Shown: positions 16,044 to 24,859 of the stretch, piece after piece | How the letters are laid out: every line of letters begins with the position of its first letter | Position numbering within the stretch: position 1 is the stretch's first letter | Assembly: GCA_017303755.1 (NCBI GenBank) | Contig: JAFLBS010000001.1 | Span: 124,001-188,000 of the forward strand | Direction of reading: 5' to 3' | DNA: 64,000 nucleotides | Source of the DNA: Flavobacteriales bacterium | GTDB lineage: Bacteria; Bacteroidota; Bacteroidia; Flavobacteriales; Flavobacteriaceae | Translations under genes and position numbers: made by a program | Notes under the pieces: generated by a model | The model's input: the letters and a program-made list of their open reading frames with translations, nothing else | The model's database searches: none | Told to the model about the DNA's origin: nothing

Positions 16044-17864
16044 CTAATTATTCACTTTAATTTTCTCTACTTTTCTCCCTTTGAAAGCGAAAATGAATTC
16101 ACCATCGCCAGTGATATCAATACCACTTCCGTACGTTGGACTTCCGCCTTTACCTTTTGATTGAACCGAACCTTTGGTTTCGCCGTTGGTCATGTCAATT
16201 CCGTAAATAATATTTTTGCTGTTGCGTTGATCTCTTAAGTAATAATTACCTTCTATTTCGTAGAAGAAATCAACACCTCTGATTTTTTCAGTAGCATATA
16301 CACGAGAACCGTCTTTTTTGTTGTATGAAGCCAATCCTTTTTCAGAAAGCACCACTACTTTATCACCAAAATCAATTACATCTGAAGCTTTTCCTACTTT
16401 AGCATCGTTGTGTTTTACGTCGAATAATTGGTTTCCAGAAGCAATATCGTAACCGTAGAATTCGTCTCCATCACCCACAAAAACCGTTTTGTCTTCGTGA
16501 ATGATCAAATCGGTGATGCGTTTGTCAAATTTTTCAGAACGCCATGATGTTTGTCCGGTTTTATCATCAATAGCCAACACACCATTTTTCTGAGCTTTGT
16601 AATCCCAATAAATATAAGGAACACTTTCTTTGTACGTTCCGCCCATTGGAGAAGCTTTGGTTTCCATACGGTATTCTTGTACTTGAACTTTTCCACCAAT
16701 TTGAAGCATCACTTTTCCACCTGTTTTGTATAAATTTGGCATACTGAAAGCGCCTGTAATTTTTTCTGAAGCCCACAATAATTTACCTGATTCGATATCG
16801 TGTTTTTCTACGTATTTGGTTCTGTCTCTAGTTCCCAACATCACTAAATATACGGCATCATCTGTAAATACTGGATCAGCAATGGTTCGATAGTATCGTT
16901 TGCTTTGTGTATTAGAAAACAACCCTTTTCCGCCGCCATCCATATCATTTTCATAAATGGCTTCCCATAATTTTTGTCCGTTATTGATGTTGTAAACTTG
17001 CAATCCGTTTAAGTACATGTATATTTTGTCGCCTTTAATCCATAAATCAACAATGGCTCTACGAGTTACCAATTCTTTTTCGATTACACCCATAAAAGTA
17101 GCATCCCAAAGTACATCTCCATTTACTGCGTTGATTTTCACCAATTGATTTTTGAATCCAGCAAACAATGCACCTAAAGCTGTTGGTTTGAAGTTGATCA
17201 TGATGATTTCGTTTCGAGAAGCATCATAAATGTATTTTCCAACACCACCTTTGAAACGGTTGGTTTCCCAAACTTTTTCACCTGTATTGGCTTTCACCAA
17301 AATCACTGATGCCTTTTGAGAAATTAAGAACGAATCCAATTCTGAGATGTATTTTACCGTTTCCAATTCGCCTTGGTCAGCACCGTCTTCAGATTTTGTT
17401 CCTTTTGGAATTAGGTTTTGATATTGCTCTGAATTCCACATTTCTTTACCTGTTGCAATGTCAATTACTGCTACACGGTCGGTTCCCATTTTTCGTTCGT
17501 CAAATAAGAATAGATAACCGCCTTTTTCTTTCCAAATTACGTATTGGTATTCGCATTTGTTAGTGTTGTTAGTTGTGATTTTTTTATAATCACCACTCCA
17601 AATCATTTTTCCAGAAGCGTCTAAAACGGTAGCCGAATTATCGTCGGTTCCGATGATGTACGAACCGTCTTCGCTACTTAAAGCTAAACGAGTTGCTTTG
17701 TTATCAAATTCTGATTCCCAAACCGTGGCAAAACTACCCGATTTTTTTCCGGCTGATTTACCTCCGCCTTTTACTTTGTCTAAAAGTTTTCCAAATTGAG
17801 CTGATGATGGAGTTGCTACTAGCATTCCAACAGCTAAAAATAAGATTGTTAATTTTTTGTTCAT
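16044..17864 (-). CDS. Exported PQQ-like beta-propeller protein
   Basis: A 606-residue protein with signal peptide (about 1-22, SSAQ), a Gly/Lys-rich linker (GKLLDKVKGGGKSAGKKSG) and repeated PQQ-type blades of the form I-D-x-x-T-G-K-x-x-W (DIATGKEMWNSE, DDKTGQTSWRSE, DIESGKLLWASE). This family includes BamB-like scaffolds and unassigned exported proteins; no cofactor-dehydrogenase domain is visible. It ends with IKVNN and a strong terminator. Exact role unknown. Confidence 0.82.
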   Translation of the reverse strand: MNKKLTILFLAVGMLVATPSSAQFGKLLDKVKGGGKSAGKKSGSFATVWESEFDNKATRLALSSEDGSYIIGTDDNSATVLDASGKMIWSGDYKKITTNNTNKCEYQYVIWKEKGGYLFLFDERKMGTDRVAVIDIATGKEMWNSEQYQNLIPKGTKSEDGADQGELETVKYISELDSFLISQKASVILVKANTGEKVWETNRFKGGVGKYIYDASRNEIIMINFKPTALGALFAGFKNQLVKINAVNGDVLWDATFMGVIEKELVTRRAIVDLWIKGDKIYMYLNGLQVYNINNGQKLWEAIYENDMDGGGKGLFSNTQSKRYYRTIADPVFTDDAVYLVMLGTRDRTKYVEKHDIESGKLLWASEKITGAFSMPNLYKTGGKVMLQIGGKVQVQEYRMETKASPMGGTYKESVPYIYWDYKAQKNGVLAIDDKTGQTSWRSEKFDKRITDLIIHEDKTVFVGDGDEFYGYDIASGNQLFDVKHNDAKVGKASDVIDFGDKVVVLSEKGLASYNKKDGSRVYATEKIRGVDFFYEIEGNYYLRDQRNSKNIIYGIDMTNGETKGSVQSKGKGGSPTYGSGIDITGDGEFIFAFKGRKVEKIKVNN

Positions 17865-17925
17865 GATGGTTTCATTTTACTGATTTCAGTTGCCCGAGAT
17901 CATAGTTATATAATTAGAGATTGAA

Positions 17926-18297
17926 TTAGAAAGTAATGGTATAGCGTATTTTATACCGTTGTTGTTTTTGCAACTTGAACTGGAATTTGTGATTCAAAAT
18001 GTAGTCCGACATAAAATTGATGAAGTCAATGTTTTTGATGTCGCTATCCACTTTGAAGAACGAAGACACTTTTCCATTTTGGACTACACCAATATCTACA
18101 ACCATAGTTCCTTTTACATCGGCGAATTTTTTGGCTTTCTTTTTGGTAAAATCAGAAGATTGAAATACTTCATCAATTTCTTTAGTTACCGTTTCCGAAA
18201 CCACTTCTTCGTCGGTAAGCACTGGTCGTTGTGCGTGCATCACTGGAGAAATCAACAATAAAAAAGTCAGTCCAAAAACAAGTCTAATAATTTGCAT
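17926..18297 (-). CDS. Small exported protein with a TonB-C-like region
   Basis: A 123-residue protein with a signal peptide (about 1-22, ending MHAQ). The C-terminal part (about 62-123) reads like the periplasmic TonB C-terminal fold: a strand of the type V-D-I-G-V-V-Q-N-G-K-V, a short helix, then FQFKLQKQQRYKIRYTITF. It lacks a membrane anchor and a Pro-rich spacer, so it is not an ordinary TonB. The TonB link is tentative. Its promoter has operator 5. Confidence 0.65.
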   Translation of the reverse strand: MQIIRLVFGLTFLLLISPVMHAQRPVLTDEEVVSETVTKEIDEVFQSSDFTKKKAKKFADVKGTMVVDIGVVQNGKVSSFFKVDSDIKNIDFINFMSDYILNHKFQFKLQKQQRYKIRYTITF

Positions 18298-18322
18298 GAC
18301 GAAATAGTTTTAAGTTACAAGG

Positions 18323-18369
18323 CAAACTTATAGCTTAAACTAAGTGAAAGAAATACGTATAATTTCGTA
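18323..18369 (-). promoter_or_regulatory. Operator 5 plus -7 box driving the TonB-C-like gene
   Basis: TAAGTTTG (18323-18330, identical to the boxes at operators 1 and 6) lies 23 bases from TACG-N8-CGTA at 18354-18369. Predicted leader to the ATG at 18297 is about 21 bases. Confidence 0.75.
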
Positions 18370-18381
18370 TTTTTGAAACAT

Positions 18382-18416
18382 AAAAAAACCCGCTCTAAGT
18401 TTAGAAAGCGGGTTTT
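18382..18416 (-). terminator. Intrinsic terminator of the Cys-rich protein gene
   Basis: AAAACCCGCT and AGCGGGTTTT form a 10-bp stem with a 12-base loop and a run of seven Ts on the minus strand, 21 bases past the stop at 18438. It also lies just upstream of operator 5, insulating that promoter. Confidence 0.87.
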
Positions 18417-18437
18417 GAAAAAGAAAGTTAGTTTTTC

Positions 18438-18692
18438 CTATTCACAAACTGTTTCGGTGACCGTTTTGCATCCAAACGGAGTCTGTATATAATCAGGAGC
18501 TGGACCAATATGTACGCCCTGACATACTTCATAAGTTATTGTAGTACATTTAGTGGGTTGACATTGAGCTTCAAAACCACTAGATATAGCCTCTAAGTTT
18601 TCGACAGGTATCCACGATTCCGTATCCTTTGGATTTCTAACCATTACTTTTTTGGTTTCAGAATTGTACAATGCTTCGATAAATTTTTTCAT
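18438..18692 (-). CDS. Small Cys-rich protein of unknown function under operator control
   Basis: An 84-residue protein without a signal peptide or membrane helix. The N-terminal half (1-40) is charged and Cys-free; the C-terminal half has five Cys (44, 49, 57, 75, 83) among Thr-rich repeats of the form T-x-T-x-E-x-V-C. This leader-plus-Cys-rich-core layout is seen in peptide precursors and in small metal-binding proteins, but no modification enzyme is encoded next to it, so neither can be assigned. It is monocistronic, with operator 6 upstream and a strong terminator. Confidence 0.7.
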   Translation of the reverse strand: MKKFIEALYNSETKKVMVRNPKDTESWIPVENLEAISSGFEAQCQPTKCTTITYEVCQGVHIGPAPDYIQTPFGCKTVTETVCE

Positions 18693-18766
18693 AATTTAAA
18701 ATATTAATTTTTACCCTACTCTTTTGGCTTTTCGGTTACGCCTTTGGTTTTCATTTGAAAGCATAA

Positions 18767-18813
18767 CAAACTTAGGGTTAGAAAAAAAATAAATAAATAC
18801 GAAGAAGTTCGTA
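18767..18813 (-). promoter_or_regulatory. Operator 6 plus -7 box driving the Cys-rich protein gene
   Basis: TAAGTTTG (18767-18774) lies 23 bases from TACG-N8-CGTA (18798-18813), which directly abuts the stop of the GSCFA gene at 18816. Predicted leader is long, about 70 bases, with the ATG at 18692. Confidence 0.75.
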
Positions 18814-18815
18814 TA

Positions 18816-19772
18816 TTAATTAAAGTGAATGAAAGGAAGTTGCTCCTGAAGTTTTTGAATCTTTTGGTTGAGATTGCTGAGGAACTTTTGATGGCTTTCT
18901 GAATTGGGATTGAAAGGCCGATGTTGTAATGCGCGCTGAATTTCACATACCTGATTCATAAGTGTGAATTCGGATTCAGAAACGTGATGTTCAAAGAATT
19001 TAATCCAAATGAAATCGATAGCCGACTGACTTGGATGCAGCAGATCATTGGCATAAAAACGATAATCACGAAGTTCGTCCATCATTATTTCGTAAGAAGG
19101 AAAGTATTCAGATCCCAGAAGTCGGGCTTCAGAAAGCAGCGATTGCAAAGCAGCAATTAAGTGTGATTTACTGCGTTGATTTTCGACAAAACCGTCTTTG
19201 ATGTGACGAACGGGAGAAATCGTGAAAACAAAAGCGCTATTGGGATTGATGCTTTGAATCAATTTAACAGAGTTTTGAATGGATTGCTGAATAGTTTCAA
19301 TCGACAATAATTCTTTATCGAATTGACTTTGTGGCACTTTATGGCAATTGGCAACAATCTCATTTGATGCTTTATTTCGATACACCCACGAAGTTCCTAA
19401 AGTAATGATGATGTGTGATGCTTCTTCCAATTGAATTCGGAATTGATGTAACAACCGATTGAGATTGGTCAGTAAAAGTTCGTTACTGAAATCATTTAAA
19501 TCCGAATGTACTTCAAAACAATGCCAGGTTTCGTTGTGAAAAAAAACATCGCCTTCGGTAAATTCAATTTTATGAACGGCACGATGAATCAGTTTTTCGA
19601 TGGAAACTGGATTAAAGATGATCCCGAATGGATTTACATCATTTTGAAATTTAAAATACTCGAATTTCTCCGCCATGTTTTCAGCAAAACACGAACCCAA
19701 CGAAACTATTTTAGAGTTATAGTTCATCGGAAAATTCGATTTTTGTAAAGGAACTGAGGTAGTGAAATTCAT
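18816..19772 (-). CDS. GSCFA domain protein
   Basis: About 318 residues from the ATG at 19772 (MNFTTSVPLQ); an in-frame ATG seven codons upstream is possible, but family members normally begin like this one. The naming motif SLGSCFAENM occurs near residue 30, with further family blocks NPFGIIFNP, TLGTSWVYR, FTISPVRHIKDG and NDLLHPSQSAIDFIW. The fold is SGNH-hydrolase-like and its substrate is unknown. It is divergent from the ABC exporter gene. Confidence 0.9.
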   Translation of the reverse strand: MNFTTSVPLQKSNFPMNYNSKIVSLGSCFAENMAEKFEYFKFQNDVNPFGIIFNPVSIEKLIHRAVHKIEFTEGDVFFHNETWHCFEVHSDLNDFSNELLLTNLNRLLHQFRIQLEEASHIIITLGTSWVYRNKASNEIVANCHKVPQSQFDKELLSIETIQQSIQNSVKLIQSINPNSAFVFTISPVRHIKDGFVENQRSKSHLIAALQSLLSEARLLGSEYFPSYEIMMDELRDYRFYANDLLHPSQSAIDFIWIKFFEHHVSESEFTLMNQVCEIQRALQHRPFNPNSESHQKFLSNLNQKIQKLQEQLPFIHFN

Positions 19773-19886
19773 GTGATTTTTATTCGTATTCAAAAATACA
19801 AAATTGAATTGGATTTGGTTAGATTGTAAACTACCGAATGTTAACTTAATTAATTGTTAAACCCATTTCAACCACTAATTATTACT

Positions 19887-19894
19887 TATTTTTG
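19887..19894 (+). promoter_or_regulatory. -7 box of the ABC exporter gene
   Basis: TATTTTTG matches TAnnTTTG exactly and would give a short leader of about 14 bases to the ATG at 19912. No well-placed TTG is visible at -33. Confidence 0.5.
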
Positions 19895-19911
19895 CACCTT
19901 AAAATTTACCT

Positions 19912-21657
19912 ATGAAATTACTTTACTCGTATATAAAAAAGCACAAATCATTATTGTTTATTGCCTTGATAATGGCGGCAATTAACATCTGTTTCAGTTT
20001 GAGTGATTCGGTGATTACCGGAAAATTGATGCAAGATTGTGGTGTTGGAATAGACAAATACATCGGAAACGAAATCGGATTCATCAAAGCAGTAGGTTTT
20101 TGGTTAATGCTATCGTTGGGCGCAGCCATGGTGTCGCGTTTGACTAAAAACTTTCAAGATTATTTCACCAATATTGTGATTCAGCGAACAGGAGCCGAAA
20201 TGTATACAGACGGAATCAAAAAATCATTGGATTTACCATACGAAGATTTTGAAGACCAACGCAGTGGTGAAACTTTGAGTCAGTTGCAAAAAGTGCGCAC
20301 GGATTCAGAGAAGTTAATTACACTTTCTATTTCTCTAGTTTTTCAAACGGTGGTCGGGTTTATTTTTGTGATTATTTATATCGCTCGAATTGATTATCGA
20401 ATTGCTTTTATCTTCTTATTTACAGCACCAATTATTGCTGTTGTGAGTTCGTTTTTAGGTAAAAAAATCAAAGTGATTTCGCGTCGAATTGTAACGCAAA
20501 CCAATTCGCTTGCGGGTTCCACTACCGAAAGTTTACGCAACATTGAGTTAGTGAAAAGTTTAGGATTGACCAAACAAGAAGAAGAGCGTTTGAACACCAA
20601 TACTCTGAAAATTTTAGGTCTTGAACTGCAAAAAATTCGCTACATCCGAAGTTTGAGTTTTATACAAGGAACAACAGTACATTTTATGCGAACCTGTGTG
20701 GTATTTGCCTTGTACTACTTTTTATTTGGAGGAAAAATTGAGGTTGGCGATTTGCTAACAATGGTATTTTTTACCTTCTTTATTTTTGGTCCTTTACAAG
20801 AGTTAAGCACGTTCATCATTGTGCGTAACGAAACCAAAGTATCAATGGAGAACTTTGCTAAATTGTTGAATGCCACATCCGAATTTCGTCCGAAAGCTCC
20901 AAAATCAATAGGAAAAATTGAGTCGTTACAATTTTCGAATGTGAGTTTCAAACACAAAACTGCCAAATTTCCAGCTGTAGAAAACATTAATTTTCACATT
21001 AAAAAAGGCGAAACCGTGGCATTTGTTGGTCCGTCTGGCGCAGGAAAAACTAGTTTGGTAAAATTACTGGTTGGATTGTATCCGCCAGCTGAAGGAGAAG
21101 TCCTGTACAATACGATTAATTCAAAAGAAGTTGATTTGTTGGAATTGCGTCAACAACTCGGATTTGTGACTCAAGATGCACAATTATTCTCAGGTACAAT
21201 TCGGGAGAATTTATTATTTGTAAAACCTGATGCCACTGATGAAGAACTCAACAATGCCTTACAAAGAGCCAGTTGCGACACTTTGTTAGCTCGTGCTCAC
21301 GACGGTTTAAACTCAACTATTGGTGAAGGCGGAATTAAAGTTTCGGGTGGTGAAAAACAACGCCTTTCAATCGCAAGAGCGATATTGCGCAACCCGAATT
21401 TATTGATTTTTGACGAAGCAACATCCGCCTTGGATTCGATTACGGAAGAAGAAATCAATTCGACCATTAGAACCATTTCAGATACAAATAGAATTACGGT
21501 TTTAATTGCGCATCGCCTTTCGACCATCATGCATGCCGACAAAATCTTTGTTCTTGAACAAGGAAAAATCATCGAGCAAGGTAAACACGACAATTTATTA
21601 TTGGAGAAAGGTTTGTATTATGCGATGTGGAGACAACAGATTGGAGAACGAAAATAG
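19912..21657 (+). CDS. ABC exporter, fused permease/ATPase (MsbA-like)
   Basis: A 581-residue half-transporter. The permease domain (about 1-330) has six hydrophobic segments; the ATPase domain follows with Walker A GPSGAGKTS (starting near 373), Q-loop, signature VSGGEKQR, Walker B LLIFDEATSALD and switch His in AHRLST. It would dimerise in the inner membrane and export lipid, peptide or drug-like substrates. The sequence supports the family but not a specific substrate, and no accessory protein is adjacent. Confidence 0.95.
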   Translation: MKLLYSYIKKHKSLLFIALIMAAINICFSLSDSVITGKLMQDCGVGIDKYIGNEIGFIKAVGFWLMLSLGAAMVSRLTKNFQDYFTNIVIQRTGAEMYTDGIKKSLDLPYEDFEDQRSGETLSQLQKVRTDSEKLITLSISLVFQTVVGFIFVIIYIARIDYRIAFIFLFTAPIIAVVSSFLGKKIKVISRRIVTQTNSLAGSTTESLRNIELVKSLGLTKQEEERLNTNTLKILGLELQKIRYIRSLSFIQGTTVHFMRTCVVFALYYFLFGGKIEVGDLLTMVFFTFFIFGPLQELSTFIIVRNETKVSMENFAKLLNATSEFRPKAPKSIGKIESLQFSNVSFKHKTAKFPAVENINFHIKKGETVAFVGPSGAGKTSLVKLLVGLYPPAEGEVLYNTINSKEVDLLELRQQLGFVTQDAQLFSGTIRENLLFVKPDATDEELNNALQRASCDTLLARAHDGLNSTIGEGGIKVSGGEKQRLSIARAILRNPNLLIFDEATSALDSITEEEINSTIRTISDTNRITVLIAHRLSTIMHADKIFVLEQGKIIEQGKHDNLLLEKGLYYAMWRQQIGERK

Positions 21658-21674
21658 GGTTTCTAATTGTTCCA

Positions 21675-22427
21675 TTATTCATAAAGATACTGCACACTCG
21701 TAGTGGATTGTAACACACCATCATTGTATAATTTTTGTTGAAAGGTGTTTACATAATCGTCAGCATTGTACGTATATTCAAACTCAGATCTTGAGGTTTC
21801 AACTCCTAAGTAATTTGTATATTTTGTCAACAAGTTGTTGTGCATTTGATTAAAGGTTGTAGGTAATTTATCATATCCTGTAATGTTTTTCAACGGATTG
21901 TTTTTGTTATCATTCGTCACTTCATACCTACTGGCAAAATTCCCTTGAAAGAATTTTTCAATTTTAGTTACTTCGCCTGTTGCGTTCAAATAAATCACAC
22001 CTGTTGACCCAGTTAGATTAAGCGATTCGTCTACCACAATAAAATCAACTGTATTATCTGCGTTGTGGGTGTATATTTTTGTTTCCTCATATGAACTATA
22101 ATAATCAATATACCTTTCCTGAGAAACTCTTTGACTACTGTCGTAGGTATAAATAGTTTCCCCTGCTAAGAAATTATTGGGTTGGTATTTCTTTACATTA
22201 ATTATCAAATTACCAGAATAGGTATACTGAATGGTTTGAGAATTGTTATAACTGATTGAAAGTAATTTATTCCCATTGTAGGTGTATTGGATAGTGTTGG
22301 TTGAACTACCACTTGTCGAAATTATTTTCTTTACAAGTTCAGAATTATTCTGATTGTCGGATGAGTCACTTGAACACGAGGTGAGAATCATGAAGGTTAC
22401 GCTCAATAGTACTAAAAGTTTTTTCAT
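21675..22427 (-). CDS. Lipoprotein, paralog of the one at 23914
   Basis: About 250 residues from the ATG at 22427, where MKKLLVLLSVTFMILTSC is a typical lipoprotein signal (upstream in-frame codons only add a non-signal tail). The mature protein has YTYNGN and YTYSGN strands reminiscent of RHS/YD-type beta repeats. It shares NNPLKNITGY-like wording and overall layout with the lipoprotein at 23914. Unknown function; it converges with the ABC gene, whose stop is only 17 bases away. Confidence 0.8.
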   Translation of the reverse strand: MKKLLVLLSVTFMILTSCSSDSSDNQNNSELVKKIISTSGSSTNTIQYTYNGNKLLSISYNNSQTIQYTYSGNLIINVKKYQPNNFLAGETIYTYDSSQRVSQERYIDYYSSYEETKIYTHNADNTVDFIVVDESLNLTGSTGVIYLNATGEVTKIEKFFQGNFASRYEVTNDNKNNPLKNITGYDKLPTTFNQMHNNLLTKYTNYLGVETSRSEFEYTYNADDYVNTFQQKLYNDGVLQSTTSVQYLYE

Positions 22428-22642
22428 TTTTGCATTTTTTTTAAAAGTCGAAAATAAATAAAAAAGCAATACAGATTGTGGAAATTTTGAAAATTATACA
22501 ATCAGTATTGTCAAGCATTTTGGAAAGTTACACTATTTCAAAAATAGTACCATAAGTAAAACACATTTTCTAAAAACTACTTTAAAATCTGTAACAAAAA
22601 ACAAAAAGGATTGACTAATAGGCGAATTGAGATTTCATCTGT

Positions 22643-23131
22643 ATGACGGAAGAACAAAAACAGTTGTGGTTAAAAATCAAATCTTTTGAATTGGATGATC
22701 CAGCTGCATCGCTTAGTTTTTCGGATCGTTTGGCACGTGAAAACGGATGGACAATGGAATACAGTTTGCGCGCCATTGAAGAATACAAAAAATTCATTTT
22801 CTTATTATTAATTGCTCAACATCCGCTGACACCTTCTGATCAGGTAGATCAGGTTTGGCATTTGCATTTGTTGTATACCGAATCGTATTGGGTTGATTTT
22901 TGCGAACATACATTAGGCAGAAAAATCCATCATGGTCCAACCAAAGGTGGTGAAAAAGAGCAATCAAAATACACTGATTGGTACGAAAAAACTAAGGAAG
23001 TGTACCGTTCAACTTTCCACTACGATGCACCTGTCGATTTTTGGCCTTCGAGTGAAAATCGATTCTCCGATTTGCATTTTCAAAGAGTCAATATCAATCA
23101 GAATTGGATCATTAAAAAATTCTTCAAATGA
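22643..23131 (+). CDS. Glycine-rich-domain-protein-like (GRDP) family protein
   Basis: A 162-residue cytoplasmic protein with the GRDP-like signature: VDQVWHLHLLYTESYWVDFC, then GRKIHHGPTKGG and a YEKTKEVYRSTFHYDAPVDFWP segment. The His-containing motif is conserved in this poorly characterised family of plants and bacteria. It overlaps the next gene by four bases (ATGA), so the two are translationally coupled and probably act together. Confidence 0.85.
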   Translation: MTEEQKQLWLKIKSFELDDPAASLSFSDRLARENGWTMEYSLRAIEEYKKFIFLLLIAQHPLTPSDQVDQVWHLHLLYTESYWVDFCEHTLGRKIHHGPTKGGEKEQSKYTDWYEKTKEVYRSTFHYDAPVDFWPSSENRFSDLHFQRVNINQNWIIKKFFK

Positions 23132-23910
23132 TGTACTTATCCCAATTATCGCCTGCAGAAACTCTCTTTCTAACGGATGAAAAAGCCCTTCTAAAAGATT
23201 TTTTAAAAATCACTTTATTGGATTTGATTTTAAAAAAAGTACTCAAAACTATCGAAGTTACTCGAACTCCAAGTCCAGCAGAAGGCACATTGGTATACAC
23301 TTATGTAACTACTGGACCCAATTTCAAAACCCATACATTCAAAGAGCATGAAGAATTTTTCACTTCGACATTTGTGGGTGATGAAGAGTATCAGATTCTA
23401 TTTCGTAATTTGGTTAAAATTGGATATCAAAAAGCCAGCAAAAGAAGTCATTTTACTTCGCGTTTAATAAAAACAAAAACGCTGGAACGTTGTTTCACAC
23501 AAAATTTCTTTCAAAAGATATTCAACTCATACAGTACAACTTCGTACGGCGTTGAATTCAAGCGAATAATCTCAAAAGAGTTGGATGATTTGAACAAACA
23601 GTTTCCTAATAAAAAAAGCATTGATCATCAGAAAGCAATCGAATTGATTAGTGTAATTGGAGCCAATTTGTTTTTACTCAAAAACATCGATTATGATTTA
23701 CTAAATCAAATTGATTCAGACTTAACTACCGAAATGAATAAAAAAGACAGTAATGGCGATTTTTCAAACGGTTGCAGCGGATGTGCTTGGGTTAGTTTTG
23801 ACGGATACTCATCCGATTTTGATAGCGGTTGCAGCAGCAGTTTTGGTGGTGATGGTGGTTGTAGTGGATGCGGAGGTTGCGGTGGATGCGGAGGTTGTGG
23901 TGGAAGTTAA
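23128..23910 (+). CDS. TIGR04222-like protein with Cys/Gly-rich tail
   Basis: A 260-residue protein. The N-terminal 200 residues form a helical domain beginning LSQLSPAETLFLTDEKALLKDFLKI, matching what I know of the TIGR04222 family. The tail (about 215-260) is CxxC-rich, with repeated Cys-Gly-Gly units. The family usually carries two membrane helices, but I see no clear ones here, so it may be a soluble variant. Many Cys in a flexible tail suggest metal binding or cross-linking; neither is proven. Start could also be the second Met. Confidence 0.75.
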   Translation: MMYLSQLSPAETLFLTDEKALLKDFLKITLLDLILKKVLKTIEVTRTPSPAEGTLVYTYVTTGPNFKTHTFKEHEEFFTSTFVGDEEYQILFRNLVKIGYQKASKRSHFTSRLIKTKTLERCFTQNFFQKIFNSYSTTSYGVEFKRIISKELDDLNKQFPNKKSIDHQKAIELISVIGANLFLLKNIDYDLLNQIDSDLTTEMNKKDSNGDFSNGCSGCAWVSFDGYSSDFDSGCSSSFGGDGGCSGCGGCGGCGGCGGS

Positions 23911-23913
23911 TTT

Positions 23914-24708
23914 TTAGTAATACTCAAACTGGTACGAATACGAACCCAAACTAGTGGGTGAACTTACAATGGTAGTTGGGTAATTTTGTTCATTGTAGTT
24001 TAGCATATAATCAACAATTTCTGTAGAACCATCAGCAACAAAAAAAGTAGTTTGTTTTTTCAGATTGTTATTCAAACCCATTAATCCACGATTGAATATA
24101 CCATGAGTTAAAGCGGAATAAATTTTAATTTCGTTAATTCCAGTTACATTTTGTAATGGATGATTCGCCGAATCGAATTCATAATTAACAACAGTTTGAA
24201 TTGTACCCGAATTATTTTCTTGAACGAACTCTCCGTTTTGAAAATAAAACAAAGAAGAATAAGCAAAAGTCGACTGTGAGGCAGCAGTTCCTGAAAAACG
24301 GTCTACTTCAATTGTTCCATCAGAATTATAAGTAATTACATTTTTGAGTCCGTAATTGGCGTTTACATCCAACTCTGTAACTTGCGTTAAAGCATTATTG
24401 GAGTTGTATTCAAAAAGAATTCGAGCCGTATTTTGATTGCTTTGATTGAATTGTTTGATTTCAGAAATTAGGTTTCCTGTATAGAAATACTGATAATGAC
24501 CAATTCCATCCGTTTGTCCTTCAATTTCATAAGCTACTTTATCCAATTTTGTATCATTATAAGAGAAAGCATACGAAGCATTTTTGCCTAAATCAACAGC
24601 ATCCAACTTTTTTACTAAAACCGATTTTGAAGAAGAATTAGTATCTTCTTTATCGTTAGAACACGACCACAATGTTACTAGTAAAAGGAAATAGAGTACT
24701 TTTTTCAT
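23914..24708 (-). CDS. Lipoprotein, paralog of the one at 21675
   Basis: About 264 residues from the ATG at 24708, giving MKKVLYFLLLVTLWSC as lipoprotein signal; the frame is open upstream but those residues would block it. The mature part holds repeated Tyr/Asn-rich beta strands (FEYNSNN, YQYFYTGN) and NHPLQNVTG, mirroring NNPLKNITG in the lipoprotein at 21675. The two flank the GRDP/Cys-tail pair, suggesting duplication around that pair. Confidence 0.8.
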   Translation of the reverse strand: MKKVLYFLLLVTLWSCSNDKEDTNSSSKSVLVKKLDAVDLGKNASYAFSYNDTKLDKVAYEIEGQTDGIGHYQYFYTGNLISEIKQFNQSNQNTARILFEYNSNNALTQVTELDVNANYGLKNVITYNSDGTIEVDRFSGTAASQSTFAYSSLFYFQNGEFVQENNSGTIQTVVNYEFDSANHPLQNVTGINEIKIYSALTHGIFNRGLMGLNNNLKKQTTFFVADGSTEIVDYMLNYNEQNYPTTIVSSPTSLGSYSYQFEYY

Positions 24709-24801
24709 GCTGCAATTTTTGACGAAATTATACTCCAAAAAATCATCTTCCAAATAAATCGGATGAATAGCTTAAACGTTAGACCAATTGCATTATTACA
24801 T

Positions 24802-24838
24802 AAAAAGAAAAACCTTTCAATAGGTATTGAAAGGTTTT
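24802..24838 (-). terminator. Intrinsic terminator of alaS
   Basis: AAAACCTTTCAATA and TATTGAAAGGTTTT are perfect inverted arms of 14 bases (a few central bases must form the loop), followed on the minus strand by a T-rich run, 21 bases beyond the alaS stop. Confidence 0.88.
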
Positions 24839-24859
24839 CCATCTATAGTTATGGTATTT

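Noticed and set aside
18716..18946. Minus-strand 76-codon open frame
   Set aside because: It overlaps the end of the GSCFA gene, operator 6 and its -7 box; no coding character.
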